DNA of 5,798 bases from Planctomycetaceae bacterium (GCA_947464585.1 CANHYS010000171.1:1-5798); one strand, 5' to 3'; positions 1-5,798 are shown, counted from the stretch's first letter. The notes: generated by a model not told the origin, from the letters alone. Numbers and translations are program-made.

Positions 1-119
1 ACCAGCGCAGACAGGATGCCGGAGCGCAGTCAGCATCGAGCGAGCGGAGGCCATGGATGGCCGTAGCGAGCGTCCGGCGACGGGGCACGGGCAGCCCTGA
101 ACCGTTGCGTGAAGCCGTG
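1..119. other. Left-edge stretch downstream of the glycosyltransferase operon, no supported gene
   Basis: This stretch follows the stop codon of the GT2 gene in the direction of transcription. I see no hairpin followed by a T tract in minus-strand sense, so no intrinsic terminator is supported. A perfect 6-bp inverted repeat with a 2-nt loop (GGCCAT-GG-ATGGCC) lies at 49-62. A minus-strand ATG at 54-52 opens a frame running off the window edge (MASARSMLTALRHPVCAG); a second in-frame ATG lies at 36-34. Neither has a convincing Shine-Dalgarno sequence. This could be the start of a fourth operon gene or plain spacer. Confidence 0.4.
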
Positions 120-1193
120 TCAGGCGGCGCGGGAGGAGCGGTCGGGCTTCGCGCTGCCGGGGGCCGACGTGCCCGCGGCGTTGATCGTGCGGCGGACGAC
201 GGAGGTCGGCCGCCCTTGCGATTCGCGGTAGGTCCTCACCACGTACTCGCCCACGATGGCGACCGCGGCGGTCTGCGCCGCGCCCACGAGCGACACCACG
301 GCGATGACCGCCGCCAGCGAGACCCCGGCCTGCTGGTCGCCCGTTGTGGAGCCAGCGAGGCTCGACCAGGTCGCGATGGCCGCGGCCGCGAGGCCAACCT
401 TCGCCAGACCGAGGCTGCACAGCCAGGTAAGCCGCACCGGCGCATCGGAGGAGATCACGAGCGCATCGGCGGCCAGCATGATCAGCTTGCGGGCGGAGTA
501 TTTCGTCTCGCCGGCTGCGCGGGCGTGCCGGTCATACCAGACCGGCTCGTGGCGAAAGCCGGCCCACGGCACGAGGCTGCGGAGATAGCGACGCTTCTCG
601 GGCAGGCTGCAGACGGCATCGGCCACGGCCCGATCGATCAGCTTGAAGTCGCCGGTATCGACCGGGATCGGGTGTGGCACGAGACTGGCGAAGAGTCTGT
701 GGAAGAGGCTGGCGGTCACGAGCTTGAAACGTGTCTCGCCCTCTCGGGAGCGGCGGCGGCCATAGGCCACGTCGACGCCACTGCGCCAGGCTCGAACCAT
801 CTCCGGAATCACCTCGGGTGGATCCTGGAGATCGGCATCGATGATCACGACCGCAGCGCCCCTCGCCTGGGCGAGCCCCGCCGACATCGCCGCCTGCTGG
901 CCGAAATTGCGGGAAAGTTCCACCACCACGGCCCGTGTATCGCGGGCGGCAATCGCCTCCAGCCGTTCGAGCGTGGCGTCGCGGCTGCCGTCATCCACAT
1001 AGACGATCTCGAGGTCCATCCCCGTGCCCGCGACCGCGGCGACGAGCCGGTCGTGGGTGGTCGCCACGACAGCCTCCTCGTTGTGGCAGGGCACCACGAT
1101 CGAAAGCAGGCCACCGGGAGCACGGTCGGCGTTGCGCCGCGCGGGCCGCTCGCACGGCAGGATCGCGGGATGAGCTTCGTCGTGGGCGTTCAT
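120..1193 (-). CDS. GT2 polyprenyl-phosphate glycosyltransferase (GtrB/ArnC/DPM1-like)
   Basis: This 357-residue protein should transfer a sugar from a nucleotide-sugar to a polyprenyl phosphate at the cytoplasmic face of the inner membrane, making a lipid-linked donor. The GT2 fold is clear: LSIVVPCHNEE at residues 30-40, VYVDDGS at 64-70, ELSRNFGQQAAMSAGL at 92-107, the metal-binding DADLQDPPE at 119-127, YGRRRSREGE at 144-152, DTGDFKLIDR at 179-188 and GETKYSARKL at 228-237. Two C-terminal membrane segments (about 252-281 and 291-317), ending in GEYVVRTYRESQGRP, are typical of the GtrB/bactoprenol glucosyltransferase group, and the length is normal for it. The ATG overlaps the stop of the upstream GT39 gene by 4 bp, which suggests translational coupling; a weak GGAG lies 11 nt upstream. 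The first 28 or so residues are a polar extension before the fold. The family is secure; whether the sugar is glucose, mannose, an aminoarabinose or another is unknown. Confidence 0.9.
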   Translation of the reverse strand: MNAHDEAHPAILPCERPARRNADRAPGGLLSIVVPCHNEEAVVATTHDRLVAAVAGTGMDLEIVYVDDGSRDATLERLEAIAARDTRAVVVELSRNFGQQAAMSAGLAQARGAAVVIIDADLQDPPEVIPEMVRAWRSGVDVAYGRRRSREGETRFKLVTASLFHRLFASLVPHPIPVDTGDFKLIDRAVADAVCSLPEKRRYLRSLVPWAGFRHEPVWYDRHARAAGETKYSARKLIMLAADALVISSDAPVRLTWLCSLGLAKVGLAAAAIATWSSLAGSTTGDQQAGVSLAAVIAVVSLVGAAQTAAVAIVGEYVVRTYRESQGRPTSVVRRTINAAGTSAPGSAKPDRSSRAA

Positions 1194-2965
1194 CGGGTCG
1201 TGGTCTCCGCTGGGCTCTCAATCGCGGCAGTCGGGCCGACGCTGCGGGCCCCGTTCGTCGTGTGCGTGCCGACGAGCAGGAAATCGTGGTCACGGAAGAG
1301 CGGCCGGCTGCGGCCGATCACGCCAACGCCTTCGGGCAGACCTGCCGACAGGGCGGCGAAGTCGTCTTCGCGAACGAGCACGACGGCGTCGGGGCCCGAG
1401 GCGAGAAAGCGGATGCAGTCGTCACGCTCGGGCTCCTGCCAGGCGGTGACCCGCCCATTGGCGTAGTAGACGACGTTGGGCGTGATCTGCGTGAAGGTGC
1501 CGAGGCGGGCGTGGCCGCCGGCATGGCGATGGGCCTCCTGCACGAGCGCGGGCAACGCATTGGCGCCGGCGATGCGGGCCGCGGCCGGGCCCACGGCGAG
1601 GCCCGTGTAGATGAGGCCCGTCACGGCGAGTGCCGCAATCGCCCGCAGCGGCTCACGCCGCCAGTGCCAGAGGCAGGCTGCGCCGATGATCGGCACGAGG
1701 CCCACGAGAGCGGCTGGTGCGGCATCGGTGAGGCCAAAGCGTTCGGCCACGAGCACGGCGGCGGCCGTGATCACGCCACCGAGGGCCAGCGACGCAGTGC
1801 CAGCGGCCATCCAGGCGGGATGGGCCCAGAGGCCGCGCTGGGCGGCGGCCACGCCGGCAGCCGCGACCAAGAGGGCCGCCGCGGGATAGGCCGGCAGCAC
1901 GTAGTTGGGAAGTTTCGTCGCGGATGCCGAGAAGCCGCCCACCCAGACAGCAAGCCACACCATCGCGAGGCTCAGCGCGTGCCTGCAGACGGTTGAGTCG
2001 GCCCGTGTCCAGACGCGCCAGGCCGTCACGACGATCGCCAGCGGCAGGAAACATGACCACGGAAAGAAGCCGACGAGCAACGCCAGCGGATGGAGCAGCA
2101 CGCTGCCCCCATGCCGCTCCATCGGAGCGACGAAGCGGCCAACGTTGTGGATGAAGAAGAAGCCGTTGAGCCACTCGCCGTTGGTGCGGAGCGACACCGC
2201 CGTGTACCACGGCGCGGCCACCGCCAGCATCGCCACGGTGAGCACGCCCAGACGCGCTGTCCGGATGGTGTCCCAGGCGGCCGGCACCGCCGCGGCGAGC
2301 CATGCTCGTGCGGGGTGGTCGGAGGTGGTCGTGGCATCGACCCGCCGCTGCGTTGCCAGCCACCAGGTCCACGGCAGCACGACGGCGAGCGGGCCCACGA
2401 AGCCGATCGGGCCCTTGCAGACGACGGCCAGGCCGAGCAGTCCGCCGATCACCGCCGCGCGGCGCCAGGAGAGCTTTGTCAGGCAGGCCGCCGCATCGGA
2501 ACCGGCCAGCAAGGCTTCCGCGAAGAGCACCGTGGCCCAGGTCGTGAGGCAGGTCAGGATCGCATCAGGTGTGGCGGCATGCGCCTCGATGCCCACCAGG
2601 AGGCAGCCCACATAGGCCAGCGCCGCGACGATGCCCGTGGTGCTGTTGAACCAGCGAGTGCCCGCCCGCAACAGCGCCAGTGCCGTGAGCAGCGTGGCGA
2701 TCGCGGCTGGCAGCCGTGCCGCGATTTCAGACGTTCCGAAGAGCGTGTAGGAGGCGGCCATGGCCCAGTGCATCAGCACCGGCTTGTCGACGGCGAGTTC
2801 GTCGTTGAACATCGGCACGACCCAGTCGCCCGTATTGACCATGGTGCGGGCGATGGCCGCGAAGCGCGGCTCGTCCTCGTCCCAGAACGGCGTGGCTGCG
2901 ATCCCCACCGCGAGGCTGGCGATCGAGGCGACGAGAACGATGATGAGCGGGCGGCGGTCCTGCAT
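1190..2965 (-). CDS. GT39/ArnT-like membrane glycosyltransferase (PMT family), second copy
   Basis: This 591-residue polytopic protein belongs to the dolichyl-phosphate-mannose/ArnT (PMT, GT39) family. Such enzymes take a sugar from a polyprenyl-phosphate carrier and transfer it to an acceptor on the periplasmic side. A first membrane helix (about 7-24) is followed by the acidic motif WDEDEP at 28-33, where the family's catalytic Asp lies in the first periplasmic loop, then GDWVVP (46-51) and a DKP motif (60-62). Further family marks are ATPDA (131-135), CKGPIG (183-188), HNVGRF (273-278), FPWS (301-304) and TKLPNYVLPAYP (350-361). Many hydrophobic helices run to about residue 460, followed by a soluble C-terminal domain (about 465-567). 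I chose the ATG at 2965 because GGAG lies 6 nt upstream and the protein then begins just before its first helix, as in its paralog. The frame extends to an ATG at 3142, but that would add 59 non-homologous residues and overlap the upstream gene. The acceptor is unknown. Confidence 0.88.
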   Translation of the reverse strand: MQDRRPLIIVLVASIASLAVGIAATPFWDEDEPRFAAIARTMVNTGDWVVPMFNDELAVDKPVLMHWAMAASYTLFGTSEIAARLPAAIATLLTALALLRAGTRWFNSTTGIVAALAYVGCLLVGIEAHAATPDAILTCLTTWATVLFAEALLAGSDAAACLTKLSWRRAAVIGGLLGLAVVCKGPIGFVGPLAVVLPWTWWLATQRRVDATTTSDHPARAWLAAAVPAAWDTIRTARLGVLTVAMLAVAAPWYTAVSLRTNGEWLNGFFFIHNVGRFVAPMERHGGSVLLHPLALLVGFFPWSCFLPLAIVVTAWRVWTRADSTVCRHALSLAMVWLAVWVGGFSASATKLPNYVLPAYPAAALLVAAAGVAAAQRGLWAHPAWMAAGTASLALGGVITAAAVLVAERFGLTDAAPAALVGLVPIIGAACLWHWRREPLRAIAALAVTGLIYTGLAVGPAAARIAGANALPALVQEAHRHAGGHARLGTFTQITPNVVYYANGRVTAWQEPERDDCIRFLASGPDAVVLVREDDFAALSAGLPEGVGVIGRSRPLFRDHDFLLVGTHTTNGARSVGPTAAIESPAETTTR

Positions 2966-2977
2966 GGATGGCTCCGG
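2966..2977 (-). promoter_or_regulatory. Ribosome binding site fixing the start of the second GT39 gene
   Basis: On the minus strand GGAG (2975-2972) sits 6 nt before the ATG at 2965. This supports that start over the upstream ATG at 3142. The whole 64-bp gap to the previous gene (2966-3029) shows no hairpin-plus-T-tract terminator, consistent with readthrough in one operon. Confidence 0.6.
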
Positions 2978-3029
2978 GAAATTGCCTCGGGAAACGGTCT
3001 TGGAAGAATGTGGGCAAACGGGGGGATGA

Positions 3030-4781
3030 TCAGTTGGCCAACGCGAGCGGGGTGTCGTGCTCCGGAGGTGTGTCGTGTTCCGGAAGGCGACCGAGCAGCA
3101 AAAAATGATGGTCGGAGAGGGTCGGCACGCGGGACAGCACACCGCAGCCCGGCGGCAGCGATTCCGTGACGAGCGTTTCCTGGCGGCTGTCGATCACGAC
3201 GCGGGACCGCGGATGCTGCCGGAGATGGGCGGCGACGTCGTCGGCAGTCTCGAGCTTCTCGATCTGGGCGCCGGTATAGAAGACGAGACTCGGGGGCACG
3301 TTCCACAGGCATGCCCACTGGCAGTCGCTTGCCGGCGTGTCGAGCTGCGCGACGAGTGTTCGTGGCCCCTGCTGGCGGCTGAATGATTCGGCGGCGATGG
3401 AGGCCATCAGCGTGACGAGCAGGCAGGCGGCAACAGCCATGACGGCCAGCGACCTGGCCCGATAGCCTGCCGACTCGATCCACCAGGCCACCACTGCCGC
3501 CGCCAGCGGAATCAGGCCGAGCACGCCCAGCCACTCGCAGCCGGGGGCGAGTCGATTGGCCGCCATCGGCAGTCCGATCGCCAACGCCAGGCCGGCCGCT
3601 GCAAGAATCGACCAAGCCACCCGCATCACCAGGCCGAGTGCCTGCTCTCGCCCTCGCGCCATCGTGAGGAACCGCTGCCACGGCACATCCACGCGGCCGT
3701 CGGCCCAGTCGGCGAGAAACAGACCGGTGGCGATCGCCAGAGCTGGATAGGCCGGCCAGACATAGCCGGGCAGCTTCGTGCCGGCGCATGAGAAACCGCC
3801 GATCCAGACGAACATCCAGCAGGCGAGGAGCTGAGCCGGTGCGCGGCGGGCGTCGGCTGCCGGTGACCGCAGCATGCATGCGAGGTGGACGAGCATCGCG
3901 GCCAGCACGATCGACCAGGGAAAGAGGCCGACGGCCACGACCGCCGGGTAATAGAGGATCGAACCGGAGTGGCCCTCCATCGTCGACGCGAAGCGGCCGA
4001 CGTTGTGAACGAACAAAAAGCCGCGGAGCCATTCGCCATCGGTGCGGAGGGTCACCAAGACATACCAGGGCACCGCCACCACCGCGGCCGCGAGCACGAT
4101 CGTGAGAGGCCGAAGACCGCCGAGCGTTGCCGTCCACCCGACCTGCGGGCAGGACTGTTTTCGACAGGCGGCAAACAGCAGGAATGCCGTCAACGGGAGG
4201 ACGAGCCCGACCGGTCCCTTGGCGAGCGTGGCGGCGCCACAGGCTGCCCCGATGCCGATCGCAGACCAGAGCGAAAGTGATGGCGTGCCGACTGGCGGGC
4301 TCCCGTCGCCCGCTCGGATGCCGGCGCCACGCACGAAGAGAAAGAATGCGAGTGTCGTGAAGAACAGCAGCGGTGCATCGGGGGTGGCGGCGCGGCCGCC
4401 CACTGCGGTCCACACGCAGCTGGCCATGGCCAGGCCGCCGAGGAGGCCGCACGTCGGCCCGAGCAGCCGGCAGCCGATCTGCCAGGTGAGCAGGCACGTA
4501 CCGACGGTCAGCAGGGCCGATCCGATCCGAGCACCGGTCTCGTTGCGGCCGCAGAGCGTGAATCCGGCGATCTGGATCCAGTTCACCAGCGGCGGTTTTT
4601 CGACGCGGAGCCGACCGTTGAACGTCGGCACGACCCAGTCGTGCGAGTCGAGCATGGCCAGCGAGCAGGCAGCATTCTTGGGCTCATCGTCGTCCCAGAG
4701 GGCCGGACCGCCCAGCCGGACGAGCAGCACGACCATTGCCGTGGCGGCGACGAACCAACCGTGAAAACGCGTTGCTGGCAC
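3030..4781 (-). CDS. GT39/ArnT-like membrane glycosyltransferase (PMT family), first copy
   Basis: This 583-residue polytopic membrane protein is the first gene of the operon and a clear paralog of the next one. It should transfer a sugar from a polyprenyl-phosphate carrier to a periplasmic acceptor. After one helix (about 8-24) comes the acidic catalytic-loop motif WDDDEP (29-34), then HDWVVPTFNG (48-57), EKPPLVNW (61-68), ATPDAP (132-137), AKGPVGL (187-193), HNVGRF (259-264), FPWS (287-290) and TKLPGYVWPAYP (335-346). A soluble C-terminal domain follows from about 466. I chose a GTG start at 4781: GAGG lies 10 nt upstream, a promoter lies just beyond it, and the distance to the acidic motif matches the paralog. 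The frame stays open to an ATG at 4922, but that start lies upstream of the promoter and would add 47 Pro/Arg-rich residues. The tail holds a duplicated hexapeptide, PEHDTP-PEHDTP (567-578). Sugar and acceptor are unknown. Confidence 0.88.
   Translation of the reverse strand: MPATRFHGWFVAATAMVVLLVRLGGPALWDDDEPKNAACSLAMLDSHDWVVPTFNGRLRVEKPPLVNWIQIAGFTLCGRNETGARIGSALLTVGTCLLTWQIGCRLLGPTCGLLGGLAMASCVWTAVGGRAATPDAPLLFFTTLAFFLFVRGAGIRAGDGSPPVGTPSLSLWSAIGIGAACGAATLAKGPVGLVLPLTAFLLFAACRKQSCPQVGWTATLGGLRPLTIVLAAAVVAVPWYVLVTLRTDGEWLRGFLFVHNVGRFASTMEGHSGSILYYPAVVAVGLFPWSIVLAAMLVHLACMLRSPAADARRAPAQLLACWMFVWIGGFSCAGTKLPGYVWPAYPALAIATGLFLADWADGRVDVPWQRFLTMARGREQALGLVMRVAWSILAAAGLALAIGLPMAANRLAPGCEWLGVLGLIPLAAAVVAWWIESAGYRARSLAVMAVAACLLVTLMASIAAESFSRQQGPRTLVAQLDTPASDCQWACLWNVPPSLVFYTGAQIEKLETADDVAAHLRQHPRSRVVIDSRQETLVTESLPPGCGVLSRVPTLSDHHFLLLGRLPEHDTPPEHDTPLALAN
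3049..3084 (-). repeat. 18-bp coding tandem duplication (PEHDTP twice)
   Basis: Two adjacent 18-bp units, 3049-3066 and 3067-3084, differ at only 2 positions. In frame they encode PEHDTP twice, five codons before the stop of the first GT39 gene. The paralog has no such tail, so this looks like a recent in-frame slippage duplication in a tolerant C-terminus. Confidence 0.85.
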
Positions 4782-4797
4782 GGGTGGAGGGCCTCGG
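4782..4797 (-). promoter_or_regulatory. Ribosome binding site supporting the GTG start of the first GT39 gene
   Basis: On the minus strand GAGG (4795-4792) sits 10 nt before the GTG at 4781. The spacing is slightly long but workable. No other in-frame start between the promoter and the first membrane helix has better support. Confidence 0.45.
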
Positions 4798-4824
4798 ATG
4801 GAAGAACGGTGAAAACGGGGCGGG

Positions 4825-4853
4825 AGAGTAGGGGGGGCAGGCGCGCGGGTCAA
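4825..4853 (-). promoter_or_regulatory. Candidate sigma70-type promoter of the glycosyltransferase operon
   Basis: On the minus strand TTGACC (4853-4848, 5 of 6 to consensus) is followed after 17 bp by TACTCT (4830-4825, 3 of 6, keeping the important T, A and final T). Transcription would begin near 4818, giving a leader of about 37 nt before the GTG at 4781. The spacer is very G/C rich. Planctomycete promoters are poorly defined, so this is a consensus match only. Confidence 0.5.
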
Positions 4854-4891
4854 GCCGTCCGGACCGCGGTTTTTCCGGGGTTTGAGGCCGG

Positions 4892-4919
4892 TTGACCGTT
4901 CCCACCGGACGGGTATGTT
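4892..4919 (+). promoter_or_regulatory. Candidate sigma70-type promoter of gyrA
   Basis: TTGACC (4892-4897, 5 of 6 to consensus) and TATGTT (4914-4919, 4 of 6) are separated by 16 bp. The expected transcription start is near 4926, giving a leader of about 44 nt before the TTG start at 4970. It stands back to back with the glycosyltransferase promoter; the two -35 boxes are 38 bp apart on opposite strands. Confidence 0.55.
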
Positions 4920-4935
4920 CAAGCGTTCCCACCGG
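4897..4935 (+). repeat. Exact 12-bp direct repeat bracketing the gyrA -10 box (possible operator)
   Basis: CGTTCCCACCGG occurs at 4897-4908 and again at 4924-4935, a 27-bp period of about two and a half helical turns. The first copy fills the start of the promoter spacer; the second covers the predicted transcription start. A pair placed like this could bind a repressor. No binding protein can be named, and a chance duplication remains possible. Confidence 0.5.
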
Positions 4936-4945
4936 TGAAAACCCC

Positions 4946-4972
4946 GGGGGTCAGCTGGGAGAAACCCCCTTG
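4946..4972 (+). promoter_or_regulatory. gyrA ribosome binding site inside a small leader hairpin
   Basis: GGGGGT (4946-4951) can pair perfectly with ACCCCC (4964-4969), leaving a 12-nt loop that contains the Shine-Dalgarno sequence GGGAG (4957-4961). The 3' arm ends exactly before the TTG start codon (4970-4972). GGAG-to-TTG spacing is 8 nt, which supports this start. The fold could modulate initiation. Confidence 0.5.
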
Positions 4973-5798
4973 GCAGACGACATTGATTCCCCCGAAGACG
5001 ACGCTGGTGGTTCCAAGGGAGGGGTGCCTCCGCAGGACGGCACCGGGGCGGGCCATGCCGGCGATCACCGGGATGAGGCTGGCGTGCTGCGGGACAATGC
5101 GGGCGGACGGCTGGTCGAACAGCCGATCGAACAGGAGCTCAAGGACAGCTACCTGACCTACGCGATGAGCGTGATCGTCTCGCGGGCCCTGCCTGACGTT
5201 CGCGATGGGCTCAAGCCCTCCCAGCGGCGGATCCTCGTCGCCATGAACGACTTGAACCTCTCGCCGGGCGCCTCCCGCGTGAAGTGCGCCAAGATCTCCG
5301 GCGACACCAGTGGCAACTACCATCCGCACGGCGAGAGCGTGATCTACCCCACGCTCGTCCGCATGGCCCAGGAATGGAACATGCGGCATGTGCTCGTCGA
5401 CAAGCAGGGCAACTTCGGCTCGATCGCCGGCCTGCCCGCCGCCGCCATGCGATATACGGAGGCGAGGCTCTCGCCGATCGCGGCGATGATGCTCGACGAC
5501 ATCGAACTCGACACGGTCGACTTCGTGCCCACCTACGACGAGCGCAACACCGAACCGGTGGTGCTGCCGAGCCGCTTTCCCAACCTCGTGGTCAATGGCG
5601 CCGGCGGTATCGCCGTGGGCATGGCGACGAGCATCCCGCCGCACAACCTCGGCGAGGTCTGCCGGGCGCTCGTGAAACTGATCGACGCGCCGGGCACCTC
5701 GATGGCCGAGATTCTCCAGATCTGCCCCGGCCCCGACTTCCCGACCGGCGGGATCGTGATGGGCCGCGAGTCGCTGGCCCGCGGATATCTCACCGGCC
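4970..5798 (+). CDS. gyrA: DNA gyrase subunit A, N-terminal part (runs off the window)
   Basis: GyrA is the DNA breakage-reunion subunit of gyrase (A2B2), which introduces negative supercoils; it is cytosolic and acts on the chromosome. The 276 residues present cover the start of the topoisomerase IV/gyrase A domain: [20 protein letters not shown] (60-79), PSQRR (83-87), HPHGES (118-123), the active-site Arg161-Tyr162 in AAMRYTE, and [15 protein letters not shown] (212-226). Tyr162 aligns with E. coli Tyr122, so the N-terminus is 40 residues longer. That extension is Asp/Gly-rich and probably disordered. No ATG exists in frame before residue 66. TTG at 4970 is preferred because GGAG lies 8 nt upstream and a promoter precedes it; GTG at 5024 or 5084 are alternatives. 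At the quinolone-contact positions Ser123 is kept, but the usual acidic residue (E. coli Asp87) is Pro127. ParC is possible in principle because the C-terminal domain is outside the window. gyrB is not adjacent on this side. Confidence 0.92.
   Translation, partial: MADDIDSPEDDAGGSKGGVPPQDGTGAGHAGDHRDEAGVLRDNAGGRLVEQPIEQELKDSYLTYAMSVIVSRALPDVRDGLKPSQRRILVAMNDLNLSPGASRVKCAKISGDTSGNYHPHGESVIYPTLVRMAQEWNMRHVLVDKQGNFGSIAGLPAAAMRYTEARLSPIAAMMLDDIELDTVDFVPTYDERNTEPVVLPSRFPNLVVNGAGGIAVGMATSIPPHNLGEVCRALVKLIDAPGTSMAEILQICPGPDFPTGGIVMGRESLARGYLTG

Noticed and set aside
49..62. Inverted repeat GGCCAT-GG-ATGGCC as a terminator
   Set aside because: The loop is only 2 nt, too tight for a hairpin, and no T tract follows on either strand.
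57..1466. Long plus-strand open frame of 469 codons opposite the GT2 gene
   Set aside because: It is antisense to a protein with complete family motifs, is rich in Arg/Gly/His/Ala as expected for a complementary-strand shadow in G/C-rich DNA, and shows no recognisable domain.
2966..3142. N-terminal extension of the second GT39 gene to an ATG at 3142
   Set aside because: It overlaps the 3' end of the upstream gene, whereas ATG at 2965 has a well-spaced GGAG and starts just before the first helix.
2090..3169. Plus-strand open frame of 359 codons opposite the second GT39 gene
   Set aside because: It has shadow composition with many Arg, Gly and His residues, crosses a gene boundary of the true operon, and has no domain.
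2773..4497. Minus-strand open frame of 574 codons in another frame across both GT39 genes
   Set aside because: It overlaps two well-supported paralogs over its whole length and its Arg/Pro-rich translation is low complexity.
120..4781. Assignment as a canonical arn (aminoarabinose to lipid A) operon
   Set aside because: Only ArnC-like and ArnT-like families are present; no ArnA, ArnB, ArnD or ArnE/F is seen, and there are two transferases.
4782..4922. N-terminal extension of the first GT39 gene to an ATG at 4922
   Set aside because: It would start upstream of the likely promoter, overlap the gyrA control region and add a Pro/Arg-rich segment with no counterpart in the paralog.
4919..5644. 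Minus-strand open frame of 241 codons opposite gyrA
   Set aside because: It is antisense to highly conserved GyrA sequence and is explained by third-position G/C bias.

Overview
The window looks like chromosomal DNA of a planctomycete, probably of the Pirellulales type. It is roughly two-thirds GC by eye. The GyrA fragment at the right end carries motifs I associate with planctomycete GyrA ([45 protein letters not shown]). The lineage call rests on remembered family patterns, not on a search.

Layout. Positions 120-4781 hold three minus-strand genes that read as one operon, transcribed right to left. First is a GT39/ArnT-like integral membrane glycosyltransferase (3030-4781). After a 64-bp gap comes a second, paralogous GT39/ArnT-like protein (1190-2965). 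A GT2 polyprenyl-phosphate glycosyltransferase of the GtrB/ArnC/DPM1 type (120-1193) follows, its start overlapping the previous stop by 4 bp (ATGA). The left 119 bp contain no gene I can support, only an open frame that might start a further minus-strand gene. The right end (4970-5798) is the 5' part of gyrA on the plus strand, cut by the window edge.

The 188-bp divergent intergenic region (4782-4969) holds a good sigma70-like promoter for each direction. Both have a TTGACC -35 box. An exact 12-bp direct repeat brackets the gyrA -10 box, and a short hairpin in the gyrA leader puts the Shine-Dalgarno sequence in its loop just before a TTG start.

How the genes fit together. The GT2 enzyme would load a sugar onto a polyprenyl phosphate at the inner face of the membrane. 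After flipping, by a protein not seen here, the two GT39 enzymes would transfer that sugar to acceptors on the periplasmic side. Sugar and acceptors cannot be told from sequence; lipid A, another glycan and protein are all possible. gyrA is unrelated in function and simply neighbours the operon. I see no CRISPR array, transposon, tRNA or rRNA. The window is mostly ordinary chromosome; the most unusual parts are the gyrA control region, a substitution in the GyrA quinolone-binding region, and the tandem pair of GT39 paralogs beside a donor synthase.
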